From: an uncultured Eubacterium sp.
GTDB taxonomy: Bacteria > Bacillota > Clostridia > Oscillospirales > Acutalibacteraceae
Direction of reading: 5' to 3'
Length of the DNA stretch: 61,556 bases
Assembly: GCA_905233545.1 (NCBI GenBank)
Contig: CAJOEV010000022.1
Span: forward strand, 1-61,556
Of the stretch, positions 55,601-61,556 are shown one piece after another. A program made the translations under genes and the position numbers. Positions within the stretch are counted from its first letter, which is position 1. Each line of letters starts with the position of its first letter. Below the pieces are notes generated by a model. The model ran no database searches and was not told where the DNA came from. It worked only from the letters and a program-made list of their open reading frames with translations.

Positions 55601-56062
55601 TTTTGCACTTTCATAATCCTTTTTCAGCAGAAGCTGGGGTATTTCGCCCTTTAAGCAGGCAGAAAGGCACACAAGTCCCTCATGGTATTTTTCAAGCAAA
55701 TCACGGTCTATTCTCGGCTTAAAATAAAAGCCCTCGGTATATGCCAAGGAGACCATTTTTATAAGGTTTTTATATCCCGTTTCATTCTTTGCAAGCAAAA
55801 CAAGATGGTTATATTCCTTATCAAGCGCCTTATCCTTATCAAATCTTGTTCTCGGTGCAACATAAACCTCGCAGCCGATTATCGGCTTTATTCCCTGCTT
55901 TTTGCATTCCTTATAAAAGTCTACGGCGCCGTACATATTGCCGTGGTCGGTTATTGCAAGCGATGTCATTCCCAGCTCTTTCGCACGGCAAACAAGCCTG
56001 TCGGGTCGGCAAACGCCGTCGAGCAGGCTGAACTGCGTATGAAGATGGAGATGAGTGAACAT
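52628..56062 (-). CDS. dnaE: DNA polymerase III alpha subunit, DnaE type
   Basis: The 1144-residue replicative polymerase has an N-terminal PHP domain (MFTHLHLHTQFSLLDG), the catalytic Asp residues D396 and D398 in PDFDIDF, a helix-hairpin-helix region (about 830-900) and an OB domain (about 1000-1060; GIISHITVKQTRANKANMAF). It is the DnaE rather than PolC form (no exonuclease insertion). Its stop lies 98 bp before pfkA. Confidence 0.96.
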   Translation of the reverse strand: MFTHLHLHTQFSLLDGVCRPDRLVCRAKELGMTSLAITDHGNMYGAVDFYKECKKQGIKPIIGCEVYVAPRTRFDKDKALDKEYNHLVLLAKNETGYKNLIKMVSLAYTEGFYFKPRIDRDLLEKYHEGLVCLSACLKGEIPQLLLKKDYESAKREALWYNDVFGDGNYYLEIQDHGIPEQKIVLDGIKRINDETKIPLVATNDVHYIEQKDAPVQQVLICIATNHVLGEDTGLEFHSDNFYLKSEEEMRTLFSDVPEAIDNTAKIAEICNFDFEFGNTKLPYFETPDNMNHFDYFKMKCYEGMRERYGENPPQEYVNRLEYELETVNKMGYTDYYLIVQDFVAFARENGIPVGPGRGSGAGSIAAYCIGITDIDPMKYDLIFERFLNPERVSMPDFDIDFCYERRQEVIDYVTRKYGADHVAQIVTFGTLQTRAAIRDVGRAMGMPYASVDAVAKLVPNSFHITIDQAVNQSKELRRAMEENDEVNRLIETARQVEGMPRNTSTHAAGVVITHDPVASYVPLATNDGVPVTQYIMTTLEELGLLKMDFLGLRTLTVIDYAAKAAGINIKNIDINDRKVYKIFSRGQTEGIFQFESSGMKQMLMNLKPTALEDLIAATSLYRPGPASQIDTFIENSKNKDKIRYETPLLEPILKNTYGCMVYQEQVMQIFRSLAGYSYGRADVVRRAMSKKKHDVMEQERETFIKGCAENNISQSVANSIFDKMTDFASYAFNKSHAACYALVAYQCAYLKCYYPADFMAALLTSVLDSANKVARYIAECKRIGLRLAPPNINNSMKGFTANGNVINYGLLGIKNLGNDFIEEIIKERENGEFKDLFDFCSRMQGNHFNRRAVESLIRCGAMDCFNANRRQMLQGLPVLVTNLEEQHRKTMYGQVGFFDISEDFGMEFELPDVKEFSKAELLQMEKDMTGLFLSGHPMDKYEEYIEKARCSKTFELIEAGKSASQYRDGSNVTLCGIISHITVKQTRANKANMAFVTLEDLYGTIEVILFPKVFLQYASMIADGNVIAVSGTLSLEEEKDAKILVNAVYKPNSIPQNANQPAKQQTQKSKRRGLFLKFSSKADERIKKTIVITSIFEGDLPLYYYFEDEKKYHLQSRNDFVDVNETMLGELRRILGDSNVAFIE

Positions 56063-56077
56063 AGTTTTACCTTTATT

Positions 56078-56977
56078 TTATAATTCTTTTGCTATCTGTT
56101 CTATTCTTTTAAGTCTGTGGTTTGCGCCGCTTTTTGAAAGGGGAGGGTCAAATGATGCGGCAAGCTCCGCAAGTGATAATTCGGGATTGTCGAGCCTTGC
56201 CTGTGCCATTTCACGAAGGGGCTCAGAGAGAAAATCAAGTCCCTTTTTCTTCTTTATTTTTAAAATTGCTTCAATCTGGGGCATTGATGCCTGAATTGTT
56301 TTTTCAATATTCGCCGTTTCGCAGTTTGCTTTTCTGTTTGCGGAATTTCTAATTTCCTTTACTATTTTAACATTCATCATTTCAAACATTGAAGCCGAGG
56401 CGCCCATAATATACAAAAAGTCCTCTATTGCTTCACTGTCTTTGAAATAAACAACATTATAACCCTTGCGCTTAACAAGCTTCGGGCTGAGTTCCATTTC
56501 CTCCAGAAGTGTTATGAAGCTCTTTGCGAGGTTGAGATACGCAACGGTGAACTCAAGATGATAGTCCTTTTGTGGAGAAGAAACAGTTCCGCAGGATAAA
56601 AACGCACCTGATATAAAAGCGTTTCTGCAGGAATCGCAGTGGAAATTAGAATGATTGATTACAAGGTTCTTTTCACTGATATTATGCTCAAAAAATGTCA
56701 TAAGCTTCGTGGCATTTTTCTTTGTGTTAATATCAATTGTAAAGCTTTTTCCCGACGGAGAAACATCAATTTTGCCGTCAATATTACAAAACTCTTTAAG
56801 CAAACGCTTAAAAAGCTCTGTCGTACCTTCGTTTTCACTTTGAAATGTTACTCTTTTAAATGTGAAGTTTTTTGAGAACAGCGCCATTCCGTAAAGCAGA
56901 CTTTTCAGACAGCATCTGTTTTCATATTCATTTTTCAAGAGCTCGTTTTTTACCTGTGATGAAAAAGATGTCTTCAT
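56078..56977 (-). CDS. whiA: WhiA-family DNA-binding protein
   Basis: The 299-residue protein has the LAGLIDADG-homing-endonuclease-like fold without catalytic residues and a C-terminal helix-turn-helix (LSLAELAASFDPPLSKSGAN). In Bacillus it affects cell division and chromosome segregation; in Streptomyces it controls sporulation genes. Ribosome-binding site AGGAG. It lies 15 bp before dnaE. Confidence 0.94.
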   Translation of the reverse strand: MKTSFSSQVKNELLKNEYENRCCLKSLLYGMALFSKNFTFKRVTFQSENEGTTELFKRLLKEFCNIDGKIDVSPSGKSFTIDINTKKNATKLMTFFEHNISEKNLVINHSNFHCDSCRNAFISGAFLSCGTVSSPQKDYHLEFTVAYLNLAKSFITLLEEMELSPKLVKRKGYNVVYFKDSEAIEDFLYIMGASASMFEMMNVKIVKEIRNSANRKANCETANIEKTIQASMPQIEAILKIKKKKGLDFLSEPLREMAQARLDNPELSLAELAASFDPPLSKSGANHRLKRIEQIAKEL

Positions 56978-57038
56978 TATCTCCTGATGGTTTGCGTTAT
57001 TGTTTCATTTATAGATTTCAAAACAGCAGGGTTTTTAT

Positions 57039-57066
57039 GCGGTGCGTCGAGGGCGCCGCACCCTAC
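57039..57066 (-). repeat. REP-like hairpin with GTAG foot, copy 4
   Basis: Minus-strand GTAG, stem GGTGCG/CGCACC, loop GCGCCCTCGA identical to copy 2. It sits in the rapZ-whiA gap. Confidence 0.65.
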
Positions 57067-57084
57067 AATCTCGATTATTCTTTG

Positions 57085-57945
57085 TTACCTTCTGTCTATA
57101 TCCCTGTGGTTAAGCGTAACATTTTCCCAGGTTTCTTTGAAATGGTCTGCAAGCGCCTGAGTTATGGCAACACTTCTGTGGTTTCCGCCCGTACAGCCTA
57201 TTGCAATAACGAGCTGGCTTTTGCCCTCTTTGATATAAAGAGGACACAAAAAATCGAGCATATCAATCAGCTTACCAAGAAGCTTGTTTGCATCTTCAAA
57301 ACTGAAAACATATTCATAAACTTCTTTATCAAGTCCTGTTTTTGAACGGAGCTCCTCAACCCAGTACGGATTGGGAAGACAGCGCACATCAAGAACGAAA
57401 TCGGCATCGGTTGGAATTCCGTGTTTGAATCCGAAGGACATAACGTGGATATTCATAACCTTTTTATCGTCGCCGATAAGAATCTGGGTAAGTCGGCTTC
57501 TGAGCTGCTGAGCTGTTAAATCAGAGGTATCGATAACATAGTCCGCACTCTGACGAATCGGAGTCAAAACCTCTTTTTCATAATTCAGCGCATCTTCTAT
57601 TCTTCCCGAAAACTTATCGGAAAACGGATGTTTGCGCCTTGTCAGCTTATATCTCTGAAGAGCAACGTGGTTTTTTATATCAAGATAAATAACTCTTACC
57701 TTGTATTCCTCGCTCTTCAGGTTTTCAACTGCTTCGGTAAACGCCTGAAAAACGCCGTTTGAACGAACGTCGGCAACAATTGCAATTTTATTGTACGCGT
57801 CCGATTTTTCCATCAGCTCAATGAAAGTCTGAATAAGCTCGGTCGGCATATTATCAATACAGTAATAGCCGTTATCCTCCATAAAGCTCATCGCAGTTGA
57901 CTTTCCTGCGCCCGAAACACCTGTTAACAGAATTATTTCTTTCAT
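57085..57945 (-). CDS. rapZ: RapZ/YvcJ-like nucleotide-binding protein
   Basis: The 286-residue P-loop protein has GVSGAGKS at residues 9-16, the middle D-T-S-D segment and the C-terminal RapZ domain (SFGFKHGIPTDADFVLDVRC and GCTGGNHRSV). In E. coli RapZ controls amino-sugar synthesis through small RNAs; Firmicutes YvcJ has a less clear role. The start at 57945 (AAAGGA upstream) is chosen because the longer frame runs into a heptamer tract. Confidence 0.94.
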   Translation of the reverse strand: MKEIILLTGVSGAGKSTAMSFMEDNGYYCIDNMPTELIQTFIELMEKSDAYNKIAIVADVRSNGVFQAFTEAVENLKSEEYKVRVIYLDIKNHVALQRYKLTRRKHPFSDKFSGRIEDALNYEKEVLTPIRQSADYVIDTSDLTAQQLRSRLTQILIGDDKKVMNIHVMSFGFKHGIPTDADFVLDVRCLPNPYWVEELRSKTGLDKEVYEYVFSFEDANKLLGKLIDMLDFLCPLYIKEGKSQLVIAIGCTGGNHRSVAITQALADHFKETWENVTLNHRDIDRR

Positions 57946-57962
57946 TTTTTTAATCCTTTTAA

Positions 57963-57997
57963 ATTGAAAATTGAAATTTGAGAATTGAGAATTGCAG
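57963..57997. repeat. Heptamer tract (ATTGAAA)
   Basis: Five units, ATTGAAA, ATTGAAA, TTTGAGA, ATTGAGA, ATTGCAG, in the murB-rapZ gap. Confidence 0.85.
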
Positions 57998-58065
57998 CAG
58001 TACACCCGCACCCGATTGGAATCAGTTGTGCTAAGCACCCGAAATTCTCCGTTTTCCATTCAAAA

Positions 58066-58921
58066 TTATTCAGTTACTCTTATTTCCATTTCAAGCTTAA
58101 CGCCTTTTTCCTTCTGAATGGTCTGCTCAACCATTTTGCAAAGGTCAAGAACATCCTTGCAGGTTGCACCGCCTTTGTTGATAACAAAGCCCGCATGCTT
58201 TTCGCTTACCTGAGCACCGCCAACGCTTGCGCCTTTAAGATTGCACTCTTCAATAAGCGCGCCTGCAAAATATCCTTCGGGTCTTTTAAAGGTTGAGCCC
58301 GCCGACGGATATTCAAGAGGCTGTTTATCCTTTCTTCTCTGAAGAAGGTCGTCCATCTTTTCTTTTATCTGAGCTTTATCGCCCTTTTCAAGTTTCATAA
58401 ACAGTCCTGTTATTATGCATTCATTGTCATAATACGCCGAATGGCGATATGATAAATTCAGCTCGTTGCCTTCAAGAAAACCCTTGTTTCCAAATTTATC
58501 AATATGGGAGCATTTATAAAGCACATCCTTCATCTCTCCGCCGTATGCGCCTGCATTCATAAATGCCGCACCGCCGCAGGAGCCGGGGATTCCGTATGCA
58601 AACTCAAGCCCCGTTAAGCCGTTTTCAAGCGCAAGAGCTTTAATTTCGTCGAGGTCGCGGCTGTTCAAAATCAACGAGCAAAATAACACAGGCATCGATT
58701 CCGTTATCGGAAACAAGCATATTTGAGCCATTGCCGACAACAAGATACCTTACCGAACAATCGTTGCACTTTTTAACCAATGCACAAATATCATCCTCGC
58801 TCTTAGGAAAGACAATAAGTCTTGCATTTCCGCCGATTTTGAAAGTTGTGTGGTTGCTCATCGGCTCATTTTCGAGATATTCAATTTTAAGTTCTTTTGC
58901 AAGTTCAATAATATTATTCAA
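58066..58921 (-). pseudogene. murB: UDP-N-acetylenolpyruvoylglucosamine reductase, frame disrupted
   Basis: MurB makes UDP-MurNAc, a peptidoglycan precursor. The FAD domain starts normally at a TTG (58921, GGTGAT upstream), with YLVVGNGSNMLVSDNGID, then shifts frame near 58655-58668. The rest (LDEIKALALENGLTGLEFAYG, GAYGGEM, and YPSAGSTFKRPEGYFAGALI with the catalytic Ser) continues in another frame to 58066. A stretch of the FAD domain, probably 10-20 residues, is missing at the junction. Upstream of the break the frame stops at 58640. It is normally essential, so an assembly error is likely. Confidence 0.85.
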
Positions 58922-58936
58922 TGTATCACCAATTTA

Positions 58937-58964
58937 AAGTTTCGCGCTGCGAGTTTTGAGTTTT
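58937..58964. repeat. Heptamer tract (GAGTTTT)
   Basis: Units AAGTTTC, GCGCTGC, GAGTTTT, GAGTTTT, followed by CTCGCTGCGCTCAAACAATT, in the glk-murB gap. Confidence 0.65.
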
Positions 58965-59009
58965 AGTCCGCTCGCTGCGCTCAAACAATTAATCTTAATC
59001 AAAGCGAAT

Positions 59010-59960
59010 TTATTTTGCTAATCCTAAAAGTGCAGCGCCGATAATTCCTGCGTCATTTCCAAGAGTTGCCTTAACAACAAGGGTCTGAACCTTTGAATAA
59101 ACACTGTAGCGCTCTGCTTCAACATATCTTCTGATAGGTCTGAGAAGGGTTTCGCCCTCGTTGCAGATTCCTCCGCCGATACAGATAATCTCGGGCTGAA
59201 GTGCGTTGACAAGATTTGTTATTCCGCATGCAACATATTTTATGTACTGGTCAACAACCTTAATTCCTGCGCTGTCATTTCTTCTCATAGCGTCAAATGC
59301 AGTTCTGCCTGAAACCTTGCCTTCTGCTTTAGCAAGTTCATGCATAATTGATTCGGGGTTTTCTTCCATTGCAGCCTTTGTCTGATTGATAAGAGCAGTT
59401 GCAGAAGCATATGCCTCCCAGCATCCCTTACGTCCGCAGGTGCAGGGCTCGCCGTCAACAACGATAACCATATGACCGCATTCACCGCCTGCATTGTTAA
59501 CGCCTGCAACAATTTTACCGCCCTGAATAATTCCTGTTCCGACACCTGTTCCGAGTGTTACGGCAACAAAATCCTTTGAGCCGTGTCCGCTTCCGGCATA
59601 AGCCTCGCCGAGAGCCGCGCAGTTTGCATCGTTTTCAATATATACTCTGTCGATTCCGAGTCTTTCTGAAAGCATTGTTTTTGCATAGATATGGTCAAAA
59701 CCTAAGTTGTTTGCATATTCAATAACACCCTCTGTGTTAACAGTTCCGGGAGTGCCGAGTCCAATCCACTCAACATCCTCAATGCTGATTCCTGCAGAGC
59801 CCATTGCCTCTTTGCAAACCTGAGCGATATCGTCAAAAATTTCATCTGCAGAACGCGGAAGCGCAGTAGGTCTTTTTGCCTTTGCAACGATTCTGTATTT
59901 TCCGTCAACAACTGCTGCAACGATATTTGTTCCGCCTAAATCAATTCCTATTGTAAACAT
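59010..59960 (-). CDS. ROK-family glucokinase
   Basis: Phosphorylates glucose to glucose 6-phosphate. The 316-residue protein has the N-terminal ATP site (IGIDLGGTNIVAAVV), the GTGVGTGII segment and the ROK zinc motif C-x-C-G-x-x-G-C-x-E (CTCGRKGCWE). No helix-turn-helix is present, so it is a kinase rather than a ROK repressor. It lies 35 bp after hprK. AAGGAG precedes the ATG. Confidence 0.92.
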   Translation of the reverse strand: MFTIGIDLGGTNIVAAVVDGKYRIVAKAKRPTALPRSADEIFDDIAQVCKEAMGSAGISIEDVEWIGLGTPGTVNTEGVIEYANNLGFDHIYAKTMLSERLGIDRVYIENDANCAALGEAYAGSGHGSKDFVAVTLGTGVGTGIIQGGKIVAGVNNAGGECGHMVIVVDGEPCTCGRKGCWEAYASATALINQTKAAMEENPESIMHELAKAEGKVSGRTAFDAMRRNDSAGIKVVDQYIKYVACGITNLVNALQPEIICIGGGICNEGETLLRPIRRYVEAERYSVYSKVQTLVVKATLGNDAGIIGAALLGLAK

Positions 59961-59995
59961 AAGTTTTACTCCTTTGCTTTTTGCTTTATGATTAT

Positions 59996-60961
59996 TTATG
60001 AATTTTTCCAGATTTCAAGCTCTTTTTCGCTTGGTTCCATATCCTCAATTCCAAGAGAATGCATAAGCTCTTTTGCACCGTTATAACCCATCTTTTTCTG
60101 ACGGTTATTCATAGCGGCAGTTTCAACAATAACCGCAAGATTTCGTCCGGGCGTTATCGGAACGGTAATAACAGGAACCTTAACATCAAGTATTCTTGTG
60201 TATTCGTTATCAAGCCCGAGTCGGTCATACGCTTTAGTGCTGTCCCACTCTTCAAGCTGAATTACCATATCAATTTTTTCCTGGGGTTTAACAGCACCCA
60301 TACCGAAAATACGCCTTGCGTTGATTATTCCTATTCCCCTCAGTTCAACAAAATGCCTTATGTTGCTCGGAGAATATCCCTCAAGCGTTTTATCGGAAAC
60401 CTTTCGGATTTCAACTGCGTCGTCGGCAATAAGTCTGTGACCGCGCTTAATAAGCTCTATTGCCGTTTCGCTCTTACCTGCTCCGCTTTCACCGACTATC
60501 AGTATACCTTCACCGTAGACCTCAACAAGAACACCGTGGCGGGTAATTCTCGGAGCAAGCTGACGGTTGAGAAAGCCGATAAGCGCTGCATTAAACGGTG
60601 ATGTTTCCTCGTTTGTTGAAAGAAGGGGCACCTCATACTTTTCACAGGCGCTTACAAGATAATCGGGAATCTCGAGTCCCCTTGTAATAACCGCTGCCGC
60701 AGGATGAAGCCCAAGCCAATAGCCCAAAGCCTTCTCTCTTTCCTCGCTGAGCATATTCCTTAAAAATCCAAGCTCCGTCCAACCCAGTATCTGAATTCTC
60801 AGCGGGTCGAAGAAATCAACGTATCCCGTTAAAACAATACCAGGTCGGTTAATCTCGTTGGTTTGGATTTTTATTTCATCTGCTGCTTTCGGAATATAGA
60901 CAACATCAAGCGAATGGTTATCTATGATTTTATCAAGCGTTACGAAATATTTTTCCGACAT
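59996..60961 (-). CDS. hprK: HPr kinase/phosphorylase
   Basis: The sensor enzyme of carbon-catabolite control; it phosphorylates HPr on Ser46. The 321-residue protein has an N-terminal MurF-like domain, His142 in the HGVLVEVYGEG segment, the P-loop GESGAGKS (157-164), the catalytic ADDAVE and the C-terminal HprK signature ELRGIGIINARRIFGMGAV. It heads the cluster. Ribosome-binding site AAGGAG. Confidence 0.96.
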   Translation of the reverse strand: MSEKYFVTLDKIIDNHSLDVVYIPKAADEIKIQTNEINRPGIVLTGYVDFFDPLRIQILGWTELGFLRNMLSEEREKALGYWLGLHPAAAVITRGLEIPDYLVSACEKYEVPLLSTNEETSPFNAALIGFLNRQLAPRITRHGVLVEVYGEGILIVGESGAGKSETAIELIKRGHRLIADDAVEIRKVSDKTLEGYSPSNIRHFVELRGIGIINARRIFGMGAVKPQEKIDMVIQLEEWDSTKAYDRLGLDNEYTRILDVKVPVITVPITPGRNLAVIVETAAMNNRQKKMGYNGAKELMHSLGIEDMEPSEKELEIWKNS

Positions 60962-61019
60962 AAAAATCTCCTTGTTCTGAGAGAATATACTTTCAGTATT
61001 TCAGTATAATTCATTGTTC

Positions 61020-61048
61020 ATTATATAATATTATTTATACAATATCAA
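61020..61048 (-). promoter_or_regulatory. Sigma-A promoter of the hprK cluster
   Basis: Minus-strand TTGATA (61048-61043), 17-nt spacer, TATAAT (61025-61020). Confidence 0.75.
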
Positions 61049-61075
61049 GAATAAATAAATTAAGAAAATTTTAAT

Positions 61076-61104
61076 TTTACTTTTTGTTATATATATGTTA
61101 TAAT
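61076..61104 (+). promoter_or_regulatory. Promoter of the glycosyltransferase gene
   Basis: TTTACT (61076-61081), 17-nt spacer, TATAAT (61099-61104) with extended TGT (61096-61098). Confidence 0.65.
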
Positions 61105-61131
61105 TATGCTCAAATTTGCGAGGTGATTTGA

Positions 61132-61556
61132 GTGGAAAAATTGCTTAAAGTCGGAATAGGCAGCGACGCTTATTATCCGACTATCGACGGAGGCTGTACG
61201 GTTGCAAAATGCTACGCCGATATAATCAACGAAAAATTAGGTGAAGCCGTTGTTATAACTCCGAAAAACCCGAATGCGGAGGATTATCGCTTTCCCTATC
61301 AGATATACAGATATAAAAGCTTGTTTACCTTTGGCGAGGGCTATCCCGTCGGCTGGCCTTTTAAAGAGGTTTTTGCAAACGACGTTATTGATATGAATCT
61401 CGACATTCTTCATTCTCACTGCCCTATTGCAACAAGCTACTTTTTCAGAAGAATAAACAGAAAAAAGCGCATCCCGACCGTTTTGACGTATCACACGAAA
61501 TATGAATACGATTACGATAGTCCTCGAGTCAATCCCAAATTCTGTGTAAACGCAAA
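61132..61556 (+). CDS. GT4-family glycosyltransferase, N-terminal part
   Basis: The frame is open from GTG 61132 (GAGGTGA upstream) to the right edge: 141 residues. The N-terminus (KVGIGSDAYYPTIDGGCTVA) with its Gly-Gly loop, ILHSHCPIA and TVLTYHTKYEYDYD fit the donor/acceptor domain of GT-B fold family 4 enzymes. Some relatives make glucosyl-diacylglycerol. The sugar-binding C-terminal half is beyond the window, so the product cannot be named. Confidence 0.8.
   Translation, partial: MEKLLKVGIGSDAYYPTIDGGCTVAKCYADIINEKLGEAVVITPKNPNAEDYRFPYQIYRYKSLFTFGEGYPVGWPFKEVFANDVIDMNLDILHSHCPIATSYFFRRINRKKRIPTVLTYHTKYEYDYDSPRVNPKFCVNA

Noticed and set aside
57945-58059. N-terminal extension of RapZ by 38 residues
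   Set aside because: The extension translates the heptamer tract and has no homology; the P-loop should begin near residue 9.

Overview
The window looks like the chromosome of a low-to-mid GC, Gram-positive, anaerobic gut Clostridia, probably Oscillospiraceae/Ruminococcus-like. This is inferred from gene content, not from a marker search. The supporting genes are Spo0A next to SpoIVB, HPr kinase, the hprK-glk-murB-rapZ-whiA-dnaE-pfkA gene order, zinc-type S14 and adenylate kinase, an oxygen-scavenging flavodiiron protein, and several large secreted proteins with FIVAR, InlB-like, LamG and BspA-type leucine-rich modules. No tRNA, rRNA, CRISPR array or transposase gene was seen.

Layout. 1-9,100: the N-terminal 935 residues of a giant secreted repeat protein, then shikimate kinase with a 48-residue EF-hand-like protein, a D,D-carboxypeptidase coupled to a GH36 alpha-galactosidase, two tiny proteins, a 1-phosphofructokinase-type kinase and a small membrane protein. 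9,150-22,000: a 1705-residue secreted GH43 enzyme, then a hexosamine/galactoside operon on the minus strand (NahK-like kinase, GH2 beta-galactosidase, MFS sugar carrier, rubredoxin), with a flavodiiron protein and flavin reductase running divergently. 22,000-27,030: a MacB-type permease, a frame-disrupted membrane fusion protein, and a secreted LRR protein. 27,235-42,581: the complete S10-spc-alpha ribosomal region (rpsJ to rplQ with secY, adk, map, infA, rpoA). 43,439-51,059: spo0A, spoIVB and an 1867-residue subtilase. 51,250-61,048: a predicted small RNA gene, then pfkA, dnaE, whiA, rapZ, murB, a ROK glucokinase and hprK. From 61,132 a glycosyltransferase runs off the right edge.

How the genes fit together. 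Secreted GH43 and cytoplasmic GH36 and GH2 enzymes would release arabinose/xylose, galactose and hexosamine units. NahK, glucokinase, PfkA and the FruK/LacC-like kinase would feed these into glycolysis, and HprK would carry carbon-catabolite control. The flavodiiron protein, flavin reductase and rubredoxin would form a short electron chain that reduces O2 or NO.

The most notable non-coding signals are as follows. (1) A self-contained minus-strand transcription unit lies between pfkA and the subtilase gene: a promoter whose predicted start coincides with a roughly 125-nt nested hairpin, followed by an intrinsic terminator. (2) Two inverted-repeat elements, in the S10 leader and between map and infA, share a core hairpin with a compensatory base-pair change. 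(3) Seven intergenic tracts have a strict 7-bp period, several beside REP-like hairpins with a GTAG foot.

Four genes (rplP, rpsH, murB and a membrane fusion protein gene) lose their frame at a single internal point. In rplP, rpsH and murB a block of conserved residues is clearly missing. Because L16 and S8 are normally essential, assembly or consensus error is the likeliest cause, and these loci need checking against reads.
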